Shown here piece by piece: positions 35,957 through 46,008 of a stretch of 64,000 nucleotides of DNA (position 1 is its first letter; every line of letters begins with the position of its first letter). The translations under genes and the position numbers were made by a program. The notes beneath the pieces were generated by a model that ran no database searches, was not told where the DNA came from, and was given only the letters and a program-made list of their open reading frames with translations. Location: the NCBI GenBank assembly GCA_023853785.1, contig JAJIRX010000567.1, positions 434,001-498,000 of the forward strand, given 5' to 3'. The stretch is from Psilocybe azurescens. Lineage: Eukaryota; Basidiomycota; Agaricomycetes; Agaricales; Agrocybaceae.

Positions 35957-38675
35957 TCAACCAAGCCCATTACGACCACTAGTCAACGGCGACACCCAAT
36001 CACTCTTTAACTTGAACGGAGTGACGTTTTTAGTACCACCATTTGGTCTGAGCCTTTCCACCCTCTTCTCAAGCAGCCGAAAGTCGTCCATCATGTCCTG
36101 GGCTTCCTCGATACGATCCACGACGCGTTCTTCACGGACATGTGACAACACACGAGCAGCCTTTGCATACCGTATGACCACAAGGACGCAACGCAACACT
36201 CGCTTTTTTTGAGTAGGCAGCAGGCACAGCTCGATGTCTTTCTTGGCGTCGATGCCGTACATTCAACCAACGGCGGAGGTAGTCGCAGCGGCGTCATCGC
36301 CGCCTCCCGCAAAACCGAATTTAAATCAACCACCAGAATCCGTTCGTCATAAATTTCAAGCCACGGATACCTATTCTTCTCATATATCCGTTCATTTACC
36401 GGCGTAGGCGGTGTCAGAGCCCCGTCACAGCTTACCGCTGTGACGCATTTATAATGGTAACATTGAGTCGCGAAGTTTTGTCCAGGTTGTACGCAGCGAT
36501 AGGGCGAGGATCACTGGCAATCTTCTGCGAGATCCGAGCACCAACACCAATGCCACTCCGTGAGTTGAAGTCGCTGCCACACGTCGTTAGTCGCAGGAAT
36601 ATCTTGGAGCCAGGTTGAATGCTGTAGTCTATAAGGTACACGACAAGTAGGTAAGGTGCGACAATTGAGCAGGTGAGTTTAGATGAATTACCTGACTTTG
36701 GCTGTCTTCGAGCAGTCGTCCAGCGAACATCAGAAGTTGCTGATCGGGTGGAATATCTTCTTTTCACTTGGATGACTGCTTTGACTGTGTCTATTGTATC
36801 ACTAGGCTCCAAAGGTAGTACAAGATGCTTTCCCATCAAGGTTACAATAACATCTAAGACGACATTAGTCAACCTCTTCAATTTCACCATAATGTCGTCG
36901 ATCAAGACTGACAGCACCCAGAAGGAATAGCCGGTTCTAAATTAACTTTTAACGGCAGAGTAATCCTGCTTGCCAGCGGTTTAAATGACGTGTGTGTCGG
37001 TGAAAATATCGTCGGGGGTATCCTAAATCAACGTAGCACGAATATAAAGTGCAGCCAATCGAGGTTATTAATGAAATACCCTGTGTTTCCTATGGAAATG
37101 TAATCATCGACCGACAGTCCAAGTTGTCGAGGCGTTTTGAAGATATCAAGTTCTGTATCCCCGTGTCTAAAGCAAACGTCCGTCGGATACAGCGGAAACA
37201 CGTCAAACTGGATATCCCCTCCGGTTTAGCATTGAAGTGTCAGTGCTTCGCTATGAGCTGAGAGTAATGGGGAGTTACTGTACCTCATGACCGATTATTT
37301 GACCCTCTGCAACTTCACCCAGCTCCAGAGGGAAGGCTACAAATTCTGTCAGGTTTGAACGTAAATTATGAGAGAGCTAACAGAAACAAGGACCAGGCCT
37401 TCGCTTACGTCGAGTAACACAAGGCGCGACCACGGTACCATCCTTCAAAATGCAGGTTTAGGTTTCTACACCACAAAATCCTGAAAAAATTGGTGACTTG
37501 CTAACCATCTATGAAAGGTTTAGTGGTTCGAAAGGCAAGCTTGAGACTTGAATCAACAAATTGCTTACAGTTGACGGGATCGATCATCGCTCAGTGCGAT
37601 ATAGTCTTGCTTCCTAGGTATAGATACATCGGAAGGTGAGCCTGTAAGTGCGTTGACGCCGCCTACGTATATCTTCATTGCACAAGGTTTGATAGGGCAG
37701 AAAGATATCCACAAGGCTTCGCTCTGATACATGCTCTGTGGCACCGTAAGTAAGGAGTGCGAGTTGAGAAAAGAAGCATGTACTCACTATACACACGCCA
37801 CCTTTGGATACTACAGACTGAGGAAGGTTATCAACCAGACTGGATGTATTACTGGAATGAACAAGTAAGCCAACTGATTCGAACAGATGAGATGTAAAAA
37901 GCACATACTATAATTTGAATGACCCCATGTCAGGAGGAAGAGCGTAGCTTTCGTATTATCTGCAAAAGGGAAATTGAACGGGAACCACTTGGACCACGAA
38001 TATTCATTACCTGCTGCGCGTATTGTTCTTTTAAACGAAAGAATGAGCACACGCACTGAGGGATATAAGGTTTCGCAACTCGCCTTTGGAATCCAATCCT
38101 AACGAGCCCTCCAACTTCAAATTTTTCGTTTTGTACGATCTTCGAATTAGTAAAAGAGCATCGGACGACCAGTTCTTGGTATCAGGGTAGGCTGCAGGTC
38201 TGAAGAGATTGGTATAATGATGGAGAAAAGTCTCATCCCTGCAACAACATCAGTCCAAACGCCTCTTCCGACGTGGATATGGACTCACAGGTTAACCTGT
38301 CCACCGTTGGTAAAATCAAAAGACGACTTTCCGGACGTAACTTCCACACCGTATGCATCCGTAGCGAAGAAAACATTTGTATCGCGATTATGATATCCTA
38401 CCAGGTAGTGTAAGTCGGGCCACTACTCCAAAAGAGAGACAGGACCACAGCTTACCTAGCTGCTTCAGACGATGAACAAGATTATCATACTGAATAGGCA
38501 CACTGACATCCCGAAGTCTAACTTTCTGTTCCTCTTCACCAGCAACATTCACGAACACATTAACGTCGACGGTGCGGTCTGTTTTGAGCAGGCTTGTGAA
38601 GGCGTAGGAAACGGTAGGCTTGATAAAAATCTCAACATTGAAAGCTCCTACTAAACGAATAATGTCAAGATCCAT
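35957..38675 (-). CDS. Ubiquitin-like/RING fusion protein, copy 3 (divergent, several frame breaks)
   Basis: Starts MDLDIIRLVGAFNVEIF at 38675 and ends at 35957 in a tail (NVTPFKLKSDWVSPLT) homologous to copy 2. It shares YNTSSLVDNLPQSV, MYQSEALWISFCPIKPCAM, VGGVNALTG, FDVFPLYPTDV, KTPRQLGLS, ubiquitin-like EPSDTIDTVK and PPDQQLLMFAGRLLEDS, WLEIYDER, and RING pieces PCGHTVCKGCSC. The ubiquitin-like domain ends LRLTTCGSDF, so the diglycine and the Lys48 equivalent (now Arg) are gone. Two introns appear to use GC donors (after GFQR, and after the micro-exon at 37501). Frame breaks lie near 38170-38185, 37945-37955, 36760-36770 (A run) and 36204-36210 (T run), so it may be a pseudogene or carry consensus errors. 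Confidence 0.6.
37502..37508 (-). other. 7-base micro-exon (copy 3)
   Basis: ATGGTTA between acceptor TTTCATAG and a GC donor (GCAAGT). It again encodes the Trp-Leu of QLWLDG. Confidence 0.62.
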
Positions 38676-39247
38676 AGTACATCGCGGTATTTAAAGATCA
38701 CGAAAGGCCTTGAACAGTGGGTGTGGTTATTCCAGTAAAATTTCACAGTCGATTTCGATTCTGGCTATATCTTGCTCGCGGCATTGTTCATCAGTACCTA
38801 GGCAGTCAGTGATGTGAAGATATCGATAGCACACGAATGGGATGTAAAATGATTCATTGTTCGATGTTGAAAGGAATAGCATTCCAAAATAGTAATTGTA
38901 GGAAAGGTCTGACACTCACGACACTACAAATCTAGTGGGCGAGTTCTTATACCCGGCCGAAACGTCCCTCTGCGCTTTACCTGAATCACCTCGCCACATG
39001 TAGGGTTCATAGGGCGGGCACTGTCTATGCAGGTTGCGATGAAGAGTCGACATCAAAAAGCCAGCATTATATAGGGCGTCGTGTTTGTCTTTAATTGGCA
39101 AAGTCTTTACCCGCGTTCGTCATTTTCGCGACGCAAAGTCGGCGCGTGCAATTCTGTGCGCTTCACCAAAACACAGAAACATCAAGCCTTTTTAACTCTT
39201 GACTGTGACAAAAATAAGGCTAGGTATCTTACAACTGGGACGCAAGT
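38676..39247. other. Intergenic, no supported gene
   Basis: 572 bases between copy 3 and the SRP receptor gene. Two short minus-strand frames (38727-38915 and 38916-39101) have no recognisable content. Confidence 0.4.
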
Positions 39248-40336
39248 TCACATATTCTCTGCTAAACATTCCCACAATGACTCGAGGCTGCCTTCGGATG
39301 CACTCTTCTCGTCAGAGTTAGCAGGTGTGATGGATGTGCCTAAGAATACAACATCTCCTCCTTCCCATTCATCGAACTTGAATGATGATCCCTCTTTTTC
39401 TCCACATTCAAGTCCTCCCATACCCCCTCGTTCACCGTCCTCGCCCAATCCTTCAACATTAATTCCCCCACTCTGCGACACTCTTCTCTTCTCCAACTCT
39501 CGTTCAAGGATTGCTTTGACCCGAGTTATTGCCAGCGCGCTTGTGCTTGTGTTCGAGGATGATGTCGATTTGAACAGGTCTGCTTTATGAGCTAAGATCA
39601 CAAGCAGAGGTAGCTGCTGTGACGGCGGAAGTGAAGTGAGGGCATGTAATATGTGATGCAGATGCCTTAAAAGCAGATGAGACGACATCATAGTCCACAG
39701 ATTAATGAAACTCACTCAGCTACTGCAGGCGCATTGCGTGAGATTGTGCTTGCATCCACGACGAATCCAACGACCTTGGTCTCGGGTAAATATTCCTCGA
39801 ACTGATTCCTGAGCCTTGCGTGGCCAGGGATATCGACAACCCGTATCGATTTGTCGGATGAAATTGTCACAGCTGCAGAATTGATTTGCATAGAGGTTTG
39901 GGTAGGTAACGTTTGGCTATACGCTAACTATGAAAGCGCGTATTAGATCCCTGTCATGAGACATTTCATCAATAGGAGTTACCTGGGACAAGATAGAAGT
40001 TTTGCCAGCATCTGGAGGCCCAACAAGGAGGAAGGTGTTTCCTCGAGATTTTGAATTCTTCTTAGTAAAGAAGAAAATAGCTAGACACTACATCAGTTAA
40101 TCTTCCCAGTACGACGTATGAAACACAGTACCAGATACAATTACAAGGGCGGCGATGAGAGACGCAATGACCAATGACGGAGGCGTAAATGTGGTTGAAA
40201 GAGGTACCACCTCCGGAGCACTTTGAGGTGTCTTTTCACCTTCCATGATCCAAGTGATAGTTGACTGGCTAGAATTCGGTGCTAATGCGTTCAACTTGGC
40301 GGAGTCGACACCGAGTTGCTTGCTCATGATTGTCAT
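39248..40336 (-). CDS. SRP102: Signal recognition particle receptor subunit beta
   Basis: ER-membrane GTPase that anchors the SRP receptor alpha subunit. Exons are 40336-40139, 40087-39983, 39927-39716 and 39665-39248; phases close at 310 residues. An N-terminal membrane helix (SLVIASLIAALVI to CLAIFFF) precedes P-loop VGPPDAGKTS, switch segment TQTSMQ, DIPGHARLRNQ and the strand KVVGFVVDAS. The G4-like motif reads AHKADL rather than NKxD. The distal region holds KSTSSSNTSTSALAI and FLGTSITPAN. An acidic/Gly-rich insert near the C-terminus is probably disordered. Confidence 0.9.
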
Positions 40337-40533
40337 GGGCTTCGTCGCTATCCGGCACTGCCACCGGTGTTCTGACTCTCCCCTGGAGACAAAGAAATAG
40401 ACCAGGAATGATTAATGACCGCTTGCAGTATTCTCTTGAGCGCATAACATGTCTTATAATTAATTATATACTTATAGTTTCGATGTAGCAGCGGTGAAAT
40501 CTATACCACCGAATTTTATTGTATCTGATGCCT

Positions 40534-41609
40534 TCACCGGTCAAGGTTGTAGAAAACAATGTGAATGGTTGTTGATATTATGACACATATACGCACATAG
40601 TATAATTGTAGAACATTATATTCATTGGTTTGGCACGTGCAGACCTTTCTTTGCATTTTTTGACTGTTATTGTTGTCGTAGCTATCCAAGTCAGGTCCCC
40701 TCTTGCGAGACATGTCAGAGACGAAGTTAGAGCCACTAGCCCATGGAACCTGGTTTGGTGTCGATATTGTGGGGGTCACTCGAGGACATGAGGAAAAAAC
40801 TGCCACTATGGTTGTCTGGTTGTCTTGATATTGTTGGATAGTCTCATCGAAGAATTTCAAAGCGGCTTCATAGTGCCCAGTGGCTTGTTTTTGCAAATGA
40901 AGAAGAGTTGGCACTGGAGATGCAGGAGGTTTCCTGGAAATAGTGTCGTTGATTTTTTCAAGGTATAAGGTTTGAGGAACTTTCGATACTCGATCAGCAA
41001 ATCGGAAAGGACTGTACCAAAGAAGGGTGAGATGTCTTCCAACTGCGGAAAATTCAGGATAAACATATTTTGCTTGAACGAGGAAGCAACCGTTGGGTCT
41101 GGGGACTCCCATCGCAACGGGAAGTTGGGAAATGGATCCACCTTTTTGCTTGACCCGGCATGTCCAATTGCTAGCCAGCATAGGATGTAGAAGAACGATT
41201 CCAGATCATCGAGGTAATCATGGGGCGGTCTGCATAACGTTTTATCGCAATTTTGAAGAACGCTAGTGAGTTGGAATGCACGAGTTTCCTGATATTGAAT
41301 ATTGTTAGTAAAATTGGGTACTTTTGAAATGAAGATACTTGCAGTTCAAAAATCAGCTTTTGCTAAGTTGGGGACATGGCCGTTTTCGTATAAATGACAT
41401 ATTTTGAGAGATTTTTCAACCTCTTTCTTGGTTAGAGCCTTACCGACAAAGACCTTGTTTCCCCGCCACCATTTAGAGGTGTAGTCGTACAGAGGTGATG
41501 ATTTTAGGAAGCGGTCGATCTCGATGCTGGACGCGATGTTATGAGCAATGTTCCTGCCTGGCCAGGCAAGATCCATGAAACGCAGCCTGCCAATCCTCCC
41601 CAACCTCAT
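40534..41609 (-). CDS. FunK1-like fungal kinase C-lobe, truncated
   Basis: Exon 1 is 41609-41339 and exon 2 is 41288-40534. The C-lobe block HDYLDDLESFFYILCWLAI and the preceding ADFELQETRAFQLTS resemble the DF(E/D)xA region and helix of fungal-specific kinases (FunK1). There is no glycine loop and no HRD catalytic motif, so this is a fragment or pseudokinase. Two homopolymers break the frame: an A run 41348-41352 (one too many) and a T run 40953-40958 (one too few); correcting both closes all phases. The tail (TGHYEAALKFFDETIQQYQD) is helical. Probably a relic of the kinase family expanded in mushrooms. Confidence 0.55.
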
Positions 41610-43133
41610 CGAGAGGTTGTAGGATGCGGCCCATACTATCTTTGAAGCGTAGAAGATGTTAACGTTTCAAGATTACGAGGGAGAGAATGGGTGACCACTC
41701 GTGCTTTCTGTTAACCGTCTGAATGCGTGAGTGAAAGTGTTCGGTGGAGTCATTCATTAGGAAGGCTATAGTGCCATTCGACTGGATTCGGAAGACAATG
41801 GGGAAAACCCAATTAAAGGCCAGTGGTGTTCATTCTGGTCGATTTTTGGTTTGGCCCATCGTGCATCGCAGCGGTACCAATACTAACAGCCTAATGGCTT
41901 ACAACATGTGATCGTAATGTGGGGAAGTTGTTTTGTTATCAGTGATGGATAAAATAAGCGCCCTGCCCTATCAGCAAATTAAACGAGATTTCTCTCCAGA
42001 AGACTAGGATATAAAAGACATTCAGACAGATGCTGGCACGTTATTATCATCCAAACCAGTTTTTAATAATAACATCCACTCACAGTTTGGCTCTATATGC
42101 GGCAATGCGGCATTATTTTTAGCGAACACTAACAACATGGCTTCGAACTGACAAATTGACATGATCTGGACATTCAAGCTCGACGTCGGTATCGAGGTTT
42201 GGGTGCTCTGCATTTTACGATGCCTGGAGATTTGGTGTCAGATATCTATTAACAGTTTTTATAAATGGGTAATAATAACGCACAATTTGTCTAAGAACGT
42301 CCCTAATACGAAGAGGGTGCTGTGAGTGAGCTATGGTAAAATGCGATAATGAGAGTAGCTATCATCAAGCTATCATCTAGTTTTCGAATGGTGGATTAAG
42401 CGAAGCTTCATAATGGCACCGTACCAAAAGCTTGGGTACCCAGCAATGTTATAGGGTAATCTGGCACCAATGCCGTGCCTGGCCATGCGTTGCGCATTCT
42501 CGAATCTCAGGCGTCCTTTCGATATCCTCCCACATACGAGTAGCTTGTTTTTGCGTCTGAGTCGGCCAGCCCTGTTAAAAGCCTGACTCAGGCCCACAAA
42601 AAAATCGGTGGTGTTGGCCTTTTAGAACCTTATGCGAACTTGAGCGATTGACTATTATTCCATGTTACATGTTAAATGTGGCCAGTGCATGGTTACTTGA
42701 ACGAAACGCACTTGATCTTTCAGTTTTTCTGGCACCAAAAATGAGGACAAGTGATACGTCGAATCTTCATAACTGGCAGACGTGGCTATACAGCAGCACC
42801 ATCATCAGAGCAGTAACTATGGATGAAATCAAGTCTATGCAGGAGAATTTCTCTGAACGTGATGATCGCTGATGAACAAGAGTGGCAATGGGGTAATGGC
42901 CTGCCGGATTGGCCGGTGTCAATGGACTACTACTGATCCCGTGTCCTGGTGATCCTGGTCACAATGGCCCTTTGATTGCAACCACTGCACAATCCATCTC
43001 TTTCTTCAACTTCTCATTTTTCTATCATTATTTCTTGATCATGATTTTATAGTCCCCAGGTCACTTTCTTCTTCATCCAAGAACTCCTGCTCTTGAGTTC
43101 GAGGCTGGCTTCGACATTTTCTATTCACGACAA
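41610..43133. other. Intergenic, no supported gene
   Basis: 1.5 kb. A minus-strand frame at 42373-42597 shares only GRI and GRLRF with the kinase fragment and is not called. The last 150 bases before 43134 are pyrimidine-rich, typical of a fungal promoter and leader. Confidence 0.4.
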
Positions 43134-44195
43134 ATGCATTCCAAATATCAACGACGTCTCCCACACGCTGAGCGTGCTCAACTTTGGAAACGCCAGACCG
43201 AGACCCAGATTATAGAGAACACCGCATCTTCCACTGGTGGCTTTGTTTTAACGGCACCTATAACTCTTACAATTGTCCAGACAGTGACGGAGACGGGGAG
43301 CTCCACTGTGTCAACGTCTTCAACGTCCATCTCTTCGTCTGTCGGTACCACTTCATCTAGTACAACTGGACAGTCCGCAAGCTCGACGAGCACCAGCCCC
43401 TTACAAACGCCCACTGAGACTCTCACTTTCTCCAGCATATCTTCGTCCTTTGTACCTCCGACGATAACACCTTCTGGGATGTCAGGCGGGAGTAGTGCCA
43501 CCCCAATCGCAGTCGGCTCACTATCATCATCCAATGAGCTGCCTGGTGGAGCCATTGCGGCCATCGTTATCGCGGTTCTAATTGCACTCGTTGGAATTGT
43601 CTTCTACCTAATTCGGTCAAAGTCAAGACGTACTCGAATGAAACTCAGACCCTTGTGGACGAACTCAAATACGGTCAATCGTTCTGGTGGAATCTCGTCT
43701 TCAAACTACGACTTTAAACCATCAGGTTACTCGGAAGGCTCTAATGTTGTAGGCGAGACTCGCCAAGTTCAATCAAGAAACTCTAGATTGTCCATCATGA
43801 TTCCTGGTGCTGATATTCCAGTGCTACCTAATTCCTACAACAACGACAATACCATCACAATCAATACGAGGTCTGCCGCAACCACTTCTCCTACGCCTCT
43901 GGTTATCTACTCTCCTGGCTCAGAATCTTCGTCGCCATTTGGGGCACTGGTGGTGTCTACTTTCGTCACCAGACTTCCGGACGAGCTGTCGATTAATGCA
44001 GGGGAAAAACTTAGAGTTCTGGCGGAGTATGATGATGGATGGTCGTTGTGCATGAACAACACAGGGGAACAGGGCATGGTGCCTGTCGAGTGTCTGAGCC
44101 GCGGAAGTTCATCACAACAGGCATCCTTGGCGCTACCACTAACGCAGAGCATGGATAGAAGGAGTAGTCGAATCAACAGTCTTGGTCGGTCTTGA
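43134..44195 (+). CDS. Single-pass membrane protein with Ser/Thr-rich ectodomain and SH3 domain
   Basis: Intronless, 353 residues, start context acaaATGc. A Ser/Thr-rich outer region of about 140 residues has no clear cleavable signal peptide. One membrane helix (GGAIAAIVIAVLIALVGIVF) with a basic cytoplasmic edge (RSKSRRTRMK) follows, then a Ser/Asn-rich linker. A C-terminal SH3 domain reads STFVTRLPDELSINAGEKLR, EYDDGWSLC and GMVPVECL. The order of parts matches the gene at 18381-19666, so both are likely members of one family of cortical or wall-sensing adaptors. Function is inference. Confidence 0.85.
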   Translation: MHSKYQRRLPHAERAQLWKRQTETQIIENTASSTGGFVLTAPITLTIVQTVTETGSSTVSTSSTSISSSVGTTSSSTTGQSASSTSTSPLQTPTETLTFSSISSSFVPPTITPSGMSGGSSATPIAVGSLSSSNELPGGAIAAIVIAVLIALVGIVFYLIRSKSRRTRMKLRPLWTNSNTVNRSGGISSSNYDFKPSGYSEGSNVVGETRQVQSRNSRLSIMIPGADIPVLPNSYNNDNTITINTRSAATTSPTPLVIYSPGSESSSPFGALVVSTFVTRLPDELSINAGEKLRVLAEYDDGWSLCMNNTGEQGMVPVECLSRGSSSQQASLALPLTQSMDRRSSRINSLGRS

Positions 44196-46008
44196 TGGCT
44201 GGTCGAAGCTAGAGCCTGATTTAATCTTCATTTTATTCGAGTAAGCGCCTTGGTTTCTCCTCTTTTCATGCGGCAATTACTTATATCCTCGGCTGCCTGA
44301 ATAGGTATCTCGAAAGTTACCAGTTCATTTTCTATACCCATCGAAGGCGCATCTCTTGGAAGGGTCTTCTTTCTTTTTCTTAACATAGATGTGTTCTATA
44401 TTCTACTTCGTGACCTTTCGACTTTTAGATTCATCGTCATTCCGGTAGCTGGGAGAGCAGGGCTACACCGTTTGTAATGAATGACTTTCCTTTATAATTA
44501 ATTCTCCTTCACACGAGAAACCAGAAACCCCTTTATTTCCATGGAGCCCTATTAAACTGCCATACAAACGGCAGCGCATTACATTTCTTTCTAACTTCGT
44601 ATGAAGGGTCATTGTTGTAAATCTGTATCATTCATTCATTCATTCATTTAAATGGGACGTTTTGTGGGTTTCTTTATTCAGATATAAAGTTGTAGTTTCG
44701 ATGGCTGTTCGTAGAAAAACATGCCCAAATATCTCCTCAAAAGTGATGTTTTTTTTTCTGGTTGGTCTGGAGTTCCAGGATTATGGTAAAGTAAAGCATG
44801 GATTTGCTAGCTCCAGCTGTCGTGTCCTATCGCTGCAGTCAAGCAGAATGGAGCTGCCAGGGAGTTTGATAGCATCCGGACGCGCCCAGCACTTGACCAC
44901 TGCTGGCCCGTGTGTTTCGTGTCTTTTGGGGGTCGCATCGACTCACGTCGCCTTCGTCTTCGACTTGGTTGAGATGGATTCGATCGCTTCCTATCACGTC
45001 AATGTCTGCCAGTGCGTTGGGCGAGCGTTTGAACCAAATCAAATGCAGTGCTTAACACCATCAAGAATCGGCTTCATGCAATAGATAAACTTTCCCGACG
45101 TCGTCTGTCAGTGTGATGCAGACTAAAATGGACCTGCCAGTGAGCTATACTTACTCATAGGCGAAAATTTTGATTTGGTCAGAAACCTTCCGAGTTCTGA
45201 CGAAACCGATGGCTAATGGACTGCATCAGATCTTTTAGCTCGTTGTGGCGACTCTTGTATTTGCTGTTAGTAGGTCCACTGGTTAAATCGAGGGCCAGAT
45301 GATTGCATCATTTATGTTTTAGCTATATTGACGACCGATTGGATAGCATTATGTGTAGGATTCGCCTCTAGTCTAAAGTCTGAGTTAAATATATGGGTGT
45401 CAGCATTGCACCATGAACCAGAGCCAGTTCCATGAATCAGCTTTACATGTCGAATACAATTCTATCGTGAATATGCGCCCTTCACTCGGTGTACATTTTT
45501 TCCGATTGAATCGACCAAGTGCTAATTTTATGCTGATTCAACACTAGCAGTGTATATGTTGCATAACTACAGAAGATCTAGTTCCGCACATAGCGTTATA
45601 CCTCTCATGGATGTCAATAGCCAAAGGGGAATTTGGTCAGAGAATTCAAAAAGAAAGAGTGAGTCTTGACTCTTGAGAAGGTTGTCAACTCCTGGAGTCT
45701 AGACTCTGGCCCGTTCATCAGTACACGTGATCGCGATAAATGAATTTCAAGCGTGTCTTCTTGCCGTTTTCACTTCCACCTTTCTGCCAACGTCTTTACG
45801 GTTGGGAAGGAGAAGATCAACTCTCATATAATCTGATATCCATCCCTAGGCTATATATGCATAAATTCAGATCCGTATAGCGACAAGCATCGCAGTGCGA
45901 TGACTTGGCGATGACATCAAGAAAGTAGTAAACAGGTAATACAGAGTATATGAAGCATGTCCGTATCAATCTCATATACTAAAAGTAATAACGCTATGAT
46001 TTCTGGGC
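44196..46008. other. Intergenic, no supported gene
   Basis: 1.8 kb between convergent genes. A 140-codon frame at 44662-45084 has no domain or splice signal. Contains the ATTC microsatellite listed separately. Confidence 0.4.
44628..44648. repeat. ATTC tetranucleotide microsatellite
   Basis: About five ATTC units ending in ATTTAAATG. Confidence 0.75.

Noticed and set aside
42373..42597. Second copy of the kinase-like N-terminus (GRISKGRLRF)
   Set aside because: Similarity to 41609 is limited to a few residues and cannot be separated from chance.
44662..45084. 140-codon open frame
   Set aside because: No homology, no splice signals and weak start context.
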